64,000 bases of DNA from Ypsolopha sequella (GCA_934047225.1 OW204005.1:23878396-23942395), one strand, 5' to 3'. Shown: positions 23,290-34,035, counted from the stretch's first letter. Numbers and translations: made by a program. The notes: generated by a model from the letters alone, not told the origin.

Positions 23290-23620
23290 AGCAGTAAATA
23301 AAATAAAACAAAATGCTCGCGAGTGCATACAACTTACCTCATACGTCGTGCGTGAGAAGCTATCAGCGAAGGGAAGAAAGGTGAAACGAAACGCGTAGCT
23401 AGCAACCAGATGAGACGTGAGTTTCCGGCGAATTTCCACAACCGAATGTGGCGAGAGCCTCGCGCGGCTGTGATTTTAACTAAAACCAGTCGCTTTGAAT
23501 TTTTTCGCCGCCGCACACCTGCGTCTAATCAAAGACTGCCGCCCCGCCTATTGTCTCAAAGGAGCCGCCCGCCGCAGCACGTGCGGCGGATAAACGCAAA
23601 AGAAATTGCCAAGAATTGAA
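23290..23620 (-). promoter_or_regulatory. GC-rich leader of the hAT element
   Basis: Upstream of the transposase start the sequence changes to CpG-rich (CGCCGCCGCACACC, GAGCCGCCCGCCGC, CACGTGCGGCGG). This likely includes the element's own promoter and 5' leader. No TATA box or initiator is clear. Confidence 0.35.
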
Positions 23621-24204
23621 TAAGTACAGCAAATATTTATTTTCGGTAGAAACAATACACATCACAGTCTTGATAAACAGTTCTTAAGAAATGAAATAGA
23701 GGTACATTTTTATCACCCCGCGTGGGAGCGAGCTTTCAAGAATACTCTCATGGCCCAGCAGCATGGCCGTATAAATTCTAGTGAATTTATATGGCCTTTT
23801 GCTTCGGTATTTTTTTCTTACGGACCTCAGGCTTGCGGGCCGCACCGAGATAGTCTACGGGCCGCATGCGGCCCGCGGGCCGCCGGTTGCCGACCCCTGC
23901 CCTAAGCAATTGCTTAATTTGATTATTGGCTAATCCGGCACTGGGTACAGTTTAGTTAAACTGTACATTGTATGATATTTATATTATATTATATTTATAA
24001 TATAAAATACCTTTCACGGGAAAGGTTTTTAGGATATTTAGTTTATGGAAAAAGAAAAATATTCACGTTACGTGAATAATCACGTCGTCAAAAGGCCGCG
24101 TTGTGTGTTCTTACATGGATTACCGTTGACTAAACAAAACTGACATATTAATAATCCATGACTTATTTTGATTTTACCCCGATAAAAATTTTACCCCGTG
24201 CGTG

Positions 24205-24755
24205 GAAATCAGAAATCAGAAATCAGAATGCTTTATTTGTGAACATAAGTATTTTAAACTAAATATAAAATTATACTTAGGTGGTGATACATTATGGGTT
24301 ATGTTATGAACGCTATGTTTTACCGCTAAGGTATACAAATATTTTAAATAAGTATTGAATGACACATGCTCAAATGCTCATGCAAAATTTTAATTAATGC
24401 AAAGTTAAATTAAATTAATTATTAAAAATATTATATTGTATTATCATTTAAAAACATTTCGATCTTATAATAGCATTTTTTTATAAGTCATTTAGATAAT
24501 TAATTCTTAAACTGTATCAAATTTAAATCTTTAATAAAATTAGGAATCTTGTTAAATATTTTTGGCGCCATACAAAATATACTCTTATTCATTAGAGCAG
24601 CTTTCGAACTTCTCAAGCGTAACTGGTGCCTGTATTGTGTCTTAACCTCTGAGTGGTACGAATCGGAGACTTTAACAAACAATTCAGGATTTTTACAAAA
24701 ATCGCGACTTCGTATATGTAGCCGGGGTAGGTTGCTATAATTACCGCTAATATAA
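24205..24755 (-). mobile_element. Jockey/CR1-type LINE, 3' end
   Basis: Minus-strand LINE fragment truncated at about 24755. It carries the RT C-terminus (stop at about 24500), then a ~270-bp untranslated region ending in a TTTCTGA-repeat tail at 24205-24235. It is related to but distinct from the 55712-57955 LINE. Confidence 0.82.
24500..24755 (-). pseudogene. LINE reverse transcriptase C-terminus
   Basis: About 84 codons remain open from the truncation point. The C-terminal part includes KAALMNKSIFCMAPKIFNKI and P-FIKDLNL. This aligns residue by residue with KTALIHKSIFCMAPKIFNNI in the 56.0-kb LINE, showing one family. The first open Met lies at 24682 but the homology continues upstream of it (SGNYSNLPRLHIRSRDFCKN). 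Inactive fragment. Confidence 0.8.
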
Positions 24756-24907
24756 GTTATATAAAATATCTGAACGTTTGTTTACTAGCTTATACTCGTA
24801 TAACGCAATAAATCAACAAATTGTGATGAAGCTTTTGCAGCGGGATGTGGACATAAACTTTCCCCTCGGCACAACACAACAATAATATCCACGTAGAGGC
24901 CACGGGC

Positions 24908-25138
24908 TCAAAGCCAGTTCGTCCTATAAAACAAATATTTTCTTTCATTGCATTTCACATTGTTTTCTTCTATGTAGCAGTAATTTACCACATTCCTGGA
25001 CAAGGCCAGAATGTCTCGTATTTTATTCGGCTCGCGTGCTACAGTGACAGTAACGATGTTGGGTTTAGGAGCATATATAAGGGCAATAACTCCACACGGA
25101 CGAATTGCGTGACCAGACGCGTATTCACTAAATGCCAT
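24908..25138 (-). CDS. Unidentified 76-codon ORF
   Basis: The frame starts at an ATG in a fair context (AACATCATGGCA) with a stop (TAG) four codons upstream, and ends TGA. The product begins MAFSEYASGHAIRPCGVIAL and ends YLFYRTNWL. It has mixed, non-repetitive composition unlike the shadow frames elsewhere. A splice-acceptor-like TTCTATAG lies 19 bases before the ATG, so it could be a terminal exon. No repeat family overlaps it, and I recognise no domain. It may equally be chance; confidence is low. Confidence 0.25.
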   Translation of the reverse strand: MAFSEYASGHAIRPCGVIALIYAPKPNIVTVTVAREPNKIRDILALSRNVVNYCYIEENNVKCNERKYLFYRTNWL

Positions 25139-25714
25139 GATGTTTTGGTGCTACCTATAGAATGACAACAGTTTATATTAGTGAGTTTTGTTTGAGTATT
25201 ACTAAAAAGTCTGTTAACAATTTGCGGGTCTCGTCAAGCTGGTATATAGTTACTAAACACCCGACATTAAACTTTAAAAATCAAAATCATCAAATATCAA
25301 AAATTATTTGTATTTTTCTCAAGGTCCAAGACTGATTCGATCGCCACGTACCTACATATATACGCATTTTTTTTATTTATATAATTATTGCTTGTGAATT
25401 TTAATGAAATAAAAACAAGCATACAAATAAGTCACTACCGTTGTTTAGTCACTGTAGGCCCGCTTACACTTGACCATTATCGCACCTGGTGGAAAGCGTC
25501 AATGAGACCTAGGATGAAGGGCGCTCGCACAGAAAGTACCTATTCTCTTTTTTTAAAGGAATCTCATTAATAGGGCTAGATTAGTATCCTTGTAAACAGA
25601 CGCTGACAAAGAGATAACTTACATCTGTACGGATGATTAAGTGTGTTTTATTGACTTCAAATCTCTGTTAAAAACTGTAAATATAATTCAAATAGCTTAA
25701 TTTCAAAAATGTTT
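25139..25714. other. No gene seen
   Basis: AT-rich; nothing supported. Confidence 0.5.
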
Positions 25715-26150
25715 TTTTTTTTTTTTAGATAATAAAACATTTTAGGACATGATTTTCTTTATTTTGGTATATAAATTAACCATTATTTTTTATAAATTTT
25801 TAAAGAGTTGTCGTTTAATACGTCACTTGAGAATTTTAGACATTTTAGACAGATTGTGATGTGAGATTGCTTATAAAAAAGTGGTCTGTCTCTGTCTGCC
25901 TACTCATCTGTCATCCATCTGTCAAATCAGTCGACAGCAAATTTTTATAAATTTATCTTGATAGCAAAGGACACATTTCTATACAGCCATTTCTCAAGTG
26001 ACGTTAACGAAGGTAAATCGAAGTTGCAGCTTGTTCGTAAAAATATTTTTTTCAACCACAAGTTAAAAATACGGCTTATTAAACCTAAATCTCGAAACGG
26101 TATTCGAATAAACACACCTTAACATAATTTAATCTAAGCGAATTAAACTA
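25715..26150. repeat. Rep-B interspersed repeat, copy 2
   Basis: Same orientation and content as 6490-6990 (TTTTAGGACAT, GATTGCTTATAAAAAAGTGG, TAGCAAAGGACACATTTCT). The region from 26130 to 26330 beyond it is unique. Confidence 0.7.
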
Positions 26151-26700
26151 AATAATAATGTATATTTTTCATATAAGGCCAGTAAAAGTTTTGCTTGTTT
26201 ACCAAGATCTTTCATAGCTCCTTTTCGTGACGCAAACCCTACCCGAATTCGTGCTTCGCAAAACAAATAAATGTAGCGTTTGTAATCACGTCGACATGCA
26301 CACCCACGTAGAGGAGGCTCGTAAAACATACTGAGGTAGTCTAAGAGACGTGGACAAGGCCATTGTCTGAGCTTATAAACAATGGATTTCTTTTCTTACT
26401 ACCTATCTACCTTTACTATACCAGTGTGGCTAGCACGCGCCAGAAATACAGGGTCTACCTATCCTACTTGCGCTCTCGCGTATATCACGCTTGTCAACGT
26501 GCGAGAAAGCAACCTATGATGGAAACACACTGTATCGACGCCGCGTGCTAGACCCTCTAGTGTAAATGGCCAAGTATCTTATATTCTGCGTTTATGTTCT
26601 AAAATTGTTCAAATATTTTTGTATTAAAGTTCTTTTATCAACAAAATAAAATATTATTTGAATCTACGTTTAGTATTGTTGATTTTAATGATTTCTGTTA
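26151..26700. other. No gene seen
   Basis: Includes a GC-richer part at 26430-26560 with short frames but no domain or splice pattern. Confidence 0.45.
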
Positions 26701-27092
26701 AAGAAGGGTAAGCGGGAAGAAAGATCATTGTCAGTTTTTTTTTTAAATTTAGTTAACAGTGCCATCTTCTAAAATGCCTGGATAACAATGATTGAGTGAA
26801 AACAAAAATTTGAAAAAAAATAACTCAGTCCGAAGAATATTGCTTTTAAAAATAAACTGTACTCAAGAAGCTCAAGGGTCATAAGTAGTATAAAAAGTAA
26901 AAAAAAGTTGTCTATGAATTGTGAATATGGAGGGCTATGGGCTGATAGTGAAGTTTGCTTTTGTGGAAAAAAAACTGTGATTACAATAAGCCCACTAAGC
27001 TTAGTCCTTAAGTAATAACCTAAGCAAGTTTTTTCTACTTATTTCAAATTTACCTTCTGTTGACTATGATCCCTCTTCCCGCTTAGCCTTCA
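26701..27092. mobile_element. MITE-like element with ~28-bp inverted ends
   Basis: Left end AGGGTAAGCGGGAAGAAAGA (26705 on) and right end, on the minus strand, AGGCTAAGCGGGAAGAGGGA (from 27090), continuing into ATCAT-GTCA. About 390 bp; interior AT-rich without a frame. No clear target duplication. Confidence 0.72.
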
Positions 27093-27866
27093 GATATTTT
27101 TAATAAAGGTCTGGTTGATGGTTAAACGAAAAAAAAAATCATGTCAATTCAAAACAGTCAACAGGACATATCAAAAATACATAGATAACATAAATAGTAA
27201 AAAAAAGGATGTTTCTTCAGCCACAGTTGACATGCCTAATTTAATTCTCAATCTTCTCCGACATCACAGAACAAATTCCGTCTAAGCTTTACACACACAG
27301 CTTCGAAGACATAGCCTGTATTGGAGCCTTTGTTCCCTTCACAATAAAGTTGATTTGCCTCTGCTAAAAGCGATCTCCCGGAAGAGAGGCTTTACACTCG
27401 ATTTCTCTCCTCATAAAGAGTCTCGCGTCGGTTTATTACCTGCAGAACCTTCAGTTTAAGGCTACGTTTATAGCCTGCCAGAGATTTGGGAGCAATCTTC
27501 AATCGATAACTTTTACTGTCTCTATAACCCACAAAAATTGGGTAACTTTAACTAAGTCGTTTGGTTAAGCTCCAACAATTTTCAAGGCCTTTCTGTTCCT
27601 CACGCTTATCCGTAAGTATAAGCAAAAAAATACAACTTCAAACTTCTAACTTTTATTTGTTGAGACCTTAGAGCAAGTACCAAGTTGAGACAGAAGAAAA
27701 AGTAGACAAAGGTATCAAGATTTTATGGAAGCATAATAGCTGAATATAGAAGCATGAAATTTTAAACATATGTTTCTTAAGAGGTGTAAAGGTGCACTAC
27801 AAAAGAATTTTTTGGAATTCAAACCTTAAGAGGGTGAAACGGGATGTTTCGACAACTTTTGTGTCG
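27093..27866. other. No gene seen
   Basis: Unique-looking sequence leading into the 40-bp satellite; no supported exon. Confidence 0.45.
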
Positions 27867-28814
27867 AAAATGCATTTTCAACGAGTACAGCGAGCTGTCT
27901 ATATCCAAAATGCGTTTTCAACGAGTACAGCGAGCTGTGTATATCCAAAATGCGTTTTCAACAAGTACAACGAGCTGTGTATATCCAAAATGCGTTTTCA
28001 ACGAGTACAGCGAGCTGTGTATATCCAAAATGCGTTTTCAACAAGTACAACGAGCTGTGTATATCCAAAATGCGTTTTCAACGAGTACAACGAGCTGTGT
28101 ATATCCAAAATGCGTTTTCAACGAGTACAGCGAGCTGTGTATATCCAAAATGCGTTTTCAACAAGTACAACGAGCTGTGTATATCCAAAATGCGTTTTCA
28201 ACGAGTACAGCGAGCTGTGTATATCCAAAATGCGTTTTCAACAAGTACAACGAGCTGTGTATATCCAAAATGCGTTTTCAACGAGTACAACGAGCTGTGT
28301 ATATCCAAAATGCGTTTTCAACAAGTACAACGAGCTGTGTATATCCAAAATGCGTTTTCAACGAGTACAACGAGCTGTGTATATCCAAAATGCGTTTTCA
28401 ACGAGTACAACGAGCTGTGTATATCCAAAATGCGTTTTCAACAAGTACAACGAGCTGTGTATATCCAAAATGCGTTTTCAACGAGTACAACGAGCTGTGT
28501 ATATCCAAAATGCGTTTTCAACAAGTACAACGAGCTGTGTATATCAAAAATGCATTTTCAACGAGTACAACGAGCTGTGTATATCCAAAATGCGTTTTCA
28601 ACGAGTACAACGAGCTGTGTATATCCAAAATGCGTTTTCAACAAGTACAACGAGCTGTGTATATCCAAAATGCGTTTTCAACAAGTACAACGAGCTGTGT
28701 ATATCCAAAATGCGTTTTCAACAAGTACAACGAGCTGTGTATATCCAAAATGCGTTTTCAACAAGTACAACGAGCTGTGTATATCCAAAATGCGTTTTCA
28801 ACAAGTACAACGAG
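27867..28814. repeat. 40-bp satellite array, part 1 (~24 units)
   Basis: Head-to-tail copies of a 40-bp unit (ATATCCAAAATGCGTTTTCA then ACRAGTACARCGAGCTGTGT). Units differ mainly at two A/G positions (ACAAG/ACGAG, CAAC/CAGC). The plus-strand unit contains no stop in any frame and 40 is not a multiple of 3, so all three forward frames stay open for 295-375 codons, each reading the same 40-residue cycle. These are not genes. Spacers are absent, so it is not a CRISPR array. The array resumes after the LINE at 30754. Confidence 0.96.
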
Positions 28815-30413
28815 TAACAACAAAAATTCTCATTTGAACCTGTTTCTGACTTTACAATCGAAAAGATCATTCTCTCCATCCCCAGTAAAGCCATTGGTCA
28901 TGATACATTGGGCCGTGATCTTCTCTTACCCATTCTCAAAATTATTCTTCCTTCTCTTAGCCATATTATAAATTTTTCTCTTTCTTCAAATACATTCCCT
29001 TCTCTTTGGAAAATGGCATACATGGTCCCTGTGCCAAAAATTATTGATCCATCTGAATTCAAGCACTACCGCCCCATATCGATTCTTCCTTTCCTGTCCA
29101 AGGTGCTTGAACGTGTAGTAAATCGTCAGCTCCTTAACTTTCTTCATGCTAACCATCTCCTTAATCCACTTCAATCAGGATTTCGTCCTGGCCACAGCAC
29201 TTGCTCTGCTCTCATTAAAATTACTGACGATTTTCGTAAAGCTATGGATGAACAACAACTCACTCTCTTGACCCTCCTCGATTTTAGCAATGCTTTTAAC
29301 TGTGTTGATTATGACATACTCATCACTATCCTCCGGTCTCTAAACTTATCTGATTCTACCATAACTTGGTTCTATTCATACCTCATTGGGCGCAAACAAC
29401 GTATACGTCTTAACGACACTTTTTCTGATTGGTGTGACATAACAGCTGGAGTTCCACAAGGTGGCGTACTGTCCCCTCTCCTGTTCTCTATATTTATCAA
29501 CACCCTTACTACCGTTATTAACTTTAGCTCTTTCCATCTTTACGCAGATGATCTGCAATTATATCTATCATGTAAACAAGATCTGTTACCTGTGACCATA
29601 CAAAAGATGTCATCAGATCTTGATTCCATTTGTCTATGGTCAGAACAATTCGGGCTTCTTGTAAATCCAGCAAAAACGCAGGTCATGATCTTGGGCAGCA
29701 GAGCGCTAGTGGATAAACTTGACATCAGCACTCTGCCTCAAGTAAAGTTTCATGGAATCTCACTAACTTATTGCACTGAGGTAAAAAACTTGGGGCTTCA
29801 CATTCAGAACAATATGAGCTGGGATCGCCATGTTGCTGAAGTAAGTAAAAAGATATTTGCATCTATGCATTCTTTAAAGCGTCTGCAAAAGTTCTTACCA
29901 TACTCCGCTAAGGTTACGTTGGTTAATTCTCTGTTGCTTCCCATTCTAGACTATGCTGATGTCTGCTTTCCCGATTTAATTGTAGAATTATTAAACAAAC
30001 TGGACCGTCTTCTTAATCTTTGTATTCGCTATATCTTTGGTCTTCGAAAGTACGATCATATCTCACAATCTCGCTCTGAATTGGGTTGGCTTAATATTAA
30101 GTTTCGTAGAAATGCCCACATCCTTGCTTTTCTTTATAGTATTTTGCACAACTCATGTTCTCCTCCCTATCTCAAAGAACGTTTTATCCCCTTTGGTTCC
30201 CTTGGACGTCTTCTACGTCCAAGTAAAGCTCTGCTTCTCCGTACTCCAGAACATTCTACTCAAATGTATTCGAATTCCTTTACTGTGTCAGCAATTCGCC
30301 TTTGGAATAATCTTCCACTTCATATACGCGAGGCTACATCAGTGACTACTTTTAAAAACAAGGTATATCAACATTACCTTGATCTACAAAATAAAGAAAT
30401 GGGTCAACTCTAA
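28815..30413 (+). CDS. LINE reverse transcriptase (5'-truncated ORF2)
   Basis: The frame is open from the insertion boundary to TAA at 30413, with KFSFEPVSDFTIEKIILSIP upstream of the first candidate start (TTG, 28908). Counting from 28908, seen motifs are: HYRPISILPFLSKVLERV (RT motif 1/2 region, ~53-70); QSGFRPGHSTCSA (~89-101); LLDFSNAF with catalytic Asp125; GVPQGGVLSPLLFSIF (motif B, ~181-196); HLYADDLQLY with YADD at 212-215; NLGLHI; and the usual C-terminal NSFTVSAIRLWNNLP. The N-terminal endonuclease and any ORF1 are missing. All RT motifs remain, so the domain may be folded and active in principle, but the insertion lacks a promoter and endonuclease. The fragment at 37331-37711 is a relative. 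Clade assignment (CR1/Kiri-like) is from recall. Confidence 0.93.
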
Positions 30414-30753
30414 ATACGTGTTTAAGGTTATAATCTTTGTTTAACCTCTCGTAAATACTATTTGTGTTTATATATTTATATGTATCAGTGTATGTATTAT
30501 ATAGAGGTAGTATATGTATTTGATTATAAATTATAAGTTACCTATTTATGTATTTTACCTATATAATTATTTTAGTTAAAATTAATTGTATCATATTAAT
30601 ATGCCTAGTCATAATACTGTTTCCTCACCGAAGCACTACCCCTGACAAGTTCTACATCGCCAAAGGTTAGCTGGAAGAAAATGCTAATTAGCATTAAGCT
30701 CGCCTATGTACATGTTTTTATTTGTGCAATAAAGAATTTTTAATAATAATAAT
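28815..30753 (+). mobile_element. CR1/Kiri-like LINE inserted in the 40-bp satellite
   Basis: A 1,939-bp 5'-truncated LINE interrupts the satellite. AACGAG flanks both ends (28809-28814 and 30754-30759), and the satellite resumes in phase after it, which fits a short target duplication. It contains an intact RT frame to 30413, a 340-bp 3' untranslated region with AATAAAG, and a TAA-repeat tail (30741-30753). The lack of frameshifts suggests a recent insertion. Confidence 0.92.
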
Positions 30754-30857
30754 AACGAGCTGTGTATATCCAAAATGCGTTTTCAACAAGTACAACGAGC
30801 TGTGTATATCCAAAATACGTTTTCAACAAGTACAACGAGCTGTGTATATCCAAAATC
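30754..30857. repeat. 40-bp satellite array, part 2 (~2.6 units)
   Basis: Two and a half further units of the 40-bp satellite in the same phase and orientation, ending at CCAAAATCC where unit identity stops. Confidence 0.93.
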
Positions 30858-31662
30858 CACGCAAACGAAATCACCTCTAGTAAATAATTATAAAGTACAG
30901 CCGAGAGAAGCTGTAATTAACCTAGCAAGTTAACTGGTACTTTACTTTTTTGTTTACTTTAACTTGAGTTTAGTTAGATATTATTAAGTTCTCATTTTAA
31001 GTGAATATGTAAATGTTCTTATGAGAAATAAATAATCTTAAACCTTAAACATTGACGTAGTATACGTCAATGACTTGAGAACTATCTAAGGCAAAGATAT
31101 ATTTCACAAAAACCGTAGTTTTGATCCTTAGCTCGTCTCCGGTATGAATTCGGCTTAATCAATCAAAGCCACATTACAAACACATGCGGTAAATATAAGA
31201 AAATAACGTAGAACATGATTAATTCACGGTTCAAAGACACGGCTCTCTTCTTACATAAATGAAACGCGCCGTCATCCATCACGTAAACAAAGTAGGGTTC
31301 CCCCGTGACACCGCGTAATCCTCTTCCAAATTTATACCGTGTCCTTTTAAAGTGGCCGGCCAAGCGGAAACCACGCTTCGGAGAAAAGGTTCCGTAAATG
31401 AATAGGCGGTCGTGTGGGCAATGTTGCTGAATTTAGCTGTGTGATACTGTAAAACGTTTTGTGGGTGTATTAAATACGTGAAAAATAACTGCCTGACTCT
31501 TAGATAACAAGGACTGAAATTGTATATTGACATAATAAACTTTAATTTTGTAAACAAGAATCCAACGCAAATAAAAAATTCAAGTCGTTAAAAAAATTAA
31601 ATTACTTTTATTATTTTAATTCGCCCATTGCACAACAGATATATGAGAATATGTAAATAATA
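30858..31662. other. No gene; short perfect hairpin
   Basis: At 31051-31073 CATTGACGTA and TACGTCAATG form a perfect 10-bp stem around GTA and contain TGACGTA half-sites. Otherwise unique-looking sequence with no supported frame. Confidence 0.45.
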
Positions 31663-32127
31663 CGGGTTGTCTCAAAAGAAAGTTTATATCTGTTTTGCTT
31701 CCTGCGTGAACGCAACAAATCCGGGGGGGGGGAGGCGCGGGAAGTATGTCTATTGGTAGCCTGGCTTATGGGAATTTAGAAACTACAGAGATTTTCTCAG
31801 CGGGGGGGACCGCGCGTTCTGTGTTAACATTTTACAAATACCTTGAAAATGGAGATTCAGCTAAAAATAACGGAGAAAATTTTAGTTACTTAGTTAAATG
31901 ATGCGCCAAGTGTTCTCCTCATTCGAAAATGGATTAAAAAGTGCTAAAGCGGTCTTTTTAACGCACAGAACGCGCGCCCCCCCCCCCCCCCCCCCCGAGA
32001 AAACCTCTATAGTGTCTAAATTCCCAAAAGCTAGGCTACCAATTGACGTACTCCATGCGACCCCCGGATTCGTTGCGTTCACGCATAGGAAGCAAAACAA
32101 ATATAAACTTTCTTTTGAGACACTCTG
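31663..32127. mobile_element. MITE, 465 bp, ~170-bp inverted repeats, TA flanks
   Basis: Arms 31663-31835 and 31960-32127 are reverse complements: TGTCTCAAAAGAAAGTTTAT, CGTGAACGCAACAAATCC, GGTAGCCT, GAATTTAGA, CGCGCGTTCTGTG. TA flanks each end (31661-31662, 32128-32129), as in Tc1/mariner-type elements. The right arm contains a run of 20 C (31977-31996) whose partner on the left is a shorter G-run, a site prone to assembly error. Confidence 0.87.
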
Positions 32128-32137
32128 TATATAAAAC

Positions 32138-32270
32138 TATCGCCATGACATGAATCCCCGAGGGTAAATCAGAGGTGTTCCGAGTATGAATAGTCATGCA
32201 AGTCACAGTCCACACTCGATTAGCTCGCGTTTCACCGACGATTATTACGTCCCAACGTGAGCCCTATCAC
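32138..32270 (-). mobile_element. tRNA-derived SINE, partial
   Basis: Minus-strand SINE tail and body: CATGACATGAATCCCCGAGG, TCAGAGGTGTTCCGAG, CACCGACGATTATTACGTCC. Starts ten bases from the MITE at 31663-32127. Confidence 0.65.
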
Positions 32271-33528
32271 TGTAAGATATTTATGTATATTTTAAGAAAA
32301 ACAATGTTACGAGAGAAGGATGCCATGAACATGGCTGAACACCAGCGACACAGTTTTCGGCTTCGGAAACCTTATCTTAACATCCTGTATATAAAATTCA
32401 CTACTTTGTTACTATTCCTATGCCCGTGGTTGTATAAAAATTCATTTATCGGCTGGAAAAATTGTGCTTTTGTATCGAAAATACGAGTCTTTGAGTCACG
32501 TGTCGTTTTGTAATTAAATTGTTTGACGGGAAACTGACAAACCACAATCCCAGATATTCGTCTCTATATCCTGTCTACCAAATATCATCGCTTATGAAAT
32601 CCATAATATTGTCGAACTTCGTTTGTAAGGAGCACGGTCACGGTAAAGCCCTTTTAACAAAAACTAAATTTTCTTCCGCTAAAATATTAAAAGCTTCGTA
32701 GAATGTAATTCGACAAGCTTATTACTTGGGTCGACCAAAAAATGATGTTATTTAGAATGTGCCATGGACGCTTTCATACTCCGGATATTGTGAGGGTTGG
32801 ACTAAGATTGCCATTTTACAGAAGATTAATTTTAAACGAAGTTTTGTCCTATTATTATTTGTCTATTATTACCCAGTAAATCAGGTCTTTCAGGTCTAGT
32901 ACAGGGGCCCTTGCAACTTGTGTAAATGCCCTTGCAACTTATGTAAATGCTCTGTATTTTTTATTATTATTTGTATTTATAACAAAAACATACATGCATA
33001 CATGTTGGGTTTTTGGTGTATTTCTAGTAATCAAATTGTATTTCAGTGTATGCTAGTCATCCCTTTTCTACATTCGAAATTTTTTTTTTCCTATCTGGTT
33101 TCTGATAATACGTATAGTATTAGTTTTGGCCCTTGCTTGATAAACATTGATAATTTCAATTTGGGAAGTGTGCAAGGGGAAGTGTGCAACAAATATAATT
33201 GTGTTATGAAACAAATTGTACAAGTGTTTATGTTCAAAATCAAGATTGATAATTTCATTTGTCAACCAAAAACGCCATTTATCATGAATATAGATTCAGA
33301 TAATCGCTTTAGAATTTACCGCCCTACAATAAGTACATGATCCTATAAATGAACGCGTTTCGAATAAGAATTAATTTGACACAGGGCCTTTATTCAAAAC
33401 GATCTTCTGAGCCGATTATGTTATTAAGGGCCCTTGAACCTTCCCTTTCATAGCCCGTTCTCTCTCTTTTATGTATAAAACAGAGAGATAGTAATCCCAA
33501 TAGCTGAAGTGTTATGGAAATTAAAGTG
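32271..33528. other. No gene; short tandem duplication
   Basis: At 32907-32950 the text GCCCTTGCAACTT-TGTAAAT occurs twice in tandem (22-bp unit). A 140-codon plus-strand frame (32918-33340) starts in it but has no domain and is rich in AT-driven residues, so I leave it out. 32519-32700 looks like RTE-type 3' debris. Confidence 0.45.
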
Positions 33529-33690
33529 ACCCCTCTGTGGTCTAGTGGTTCGAGTACTCTTCGTCGCTGGGACGTAAAAGTCGTCAGTAAAACGTGGGTT
33601 TAAGAGTGTGAACTGTGACTCGCATTTCACGGTCCATACTCAGAAACACCTCTGACACTCCCTTGGGGATTTATGTCGTGATGATGTATG
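33529..33690 (+). mobile_element. tRNA-derived SINE, internally deleted
   Basis: Plus-strand head with an A box (GTGGTCTAGTGGTTCGAG), directly joined to the 3' body (GGGACGTAAAAGTCGTC, AAACGTGGGTTTAAG, AACACCTCTGACACTCCC, ATTTATGTCGTGATGATG). The B box region is deleted. Confidence 0.75.
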
Positions 33691-33721
33691 TATAAAGAGT
33701 ACCTATTATAATTGCAGAGAT

Positions 33722-34035
33722 AATCTCATATCGTCACGACATTATAATCCAGAGGAGCCATCAGAGGTGTTTTACGAGGTGTCTGTCAGTGGAACATTCA
33801 ACTTAGGTAACACTCTCTTTTCACCGACAGATTAACATCTCAGCATGTCAGAGCGTACTTCGGGCAAAAATATTTACTTTTTTAGGGCAAACAATATTGT
33901 TTTTTTTAAGTGGTAAGTATATAAATACTATGCATATCAATTCAGCAAAACTTATTTGTGCTCGCTCGAATGGCAAGATTAGAATATGGGTCTCAGATCG
34001 TCTTACCAATAACTGAGCTACCAAATATCGTCAGC
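33722..34035 (-). mobile_element. tRNA-derived SINE variant, full length
   Basis: Minus strand: head near 34025 with A box GGTAGCTCAGTTATTGGTAA and a B-box-like GAGACCCATATTC, then a longer body containing GCCCTAAAAAAG and the family tail (GCCATCAGAGGTGTTT, CACGACATTATAATCC). Together with 33529-33690 it forms a tail-to-tail pair 32 bp apart, able to fold. Confidence 0.7.

Larger units (their letters stand above)
21100..23899 (-). mobile_element. hAT (Charlie-like) transposon, 2,800 bp, complete
   Basis: Terminal inverted repeat CAGGGGTCGGCAACC at 21100 and its complement ending at 23899. Both ends are flanked by the perfect 8-bp duplication CCCTAAGC (21092-21099, 23900-23907). The right subterminal region holds repeated GGGCCGC/CGGGCCG motifs, common in hAT ends. 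One transposase frame runs leftward inside it, with a GC-rich leader region at 23330-23620. Perfect target duplications and a single coding lesion indicate a young insertion, nested in an older hAT element. Confidence 0.96.
20574..23943. mobile_element. Non-autonomous hAT element (562 bp) carrying a nested hAT
   Basis: Terminal inverted repeat CAGTGCCGGATTA at 20574 and its complement ending at 23943. Both sides are flanked by the perfect 8-bp duplication GGTACAGT (20566-20573 and 23944-23951), the hAT hallmark. Removing the inner element (21100-23899) and one copy of its duplication leaves about 555 bp with no transposase frame. The left subterminal part (20590-20640) has GGGCCTCC-type sequence seen in other hAT elements. 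Confidence 0.93.

Noticed and set aside
27867..28814. CRISPR-like array
   Set aside because: Units are directly adjacent with no unique spacers, and the context is eukaryotic.
27792..28971. Three overlapping plus-strand ORFs of 295-375 codons
   Set aside because: They are the 40-bp satellite read in three frames; the ends run into unrelated flank or LINE sequence.
32918..33340. 140-codon ORF
   Set aside because: Starts in a 22-bp tandem duplication; composition follows the AT bias and no domain is visible.
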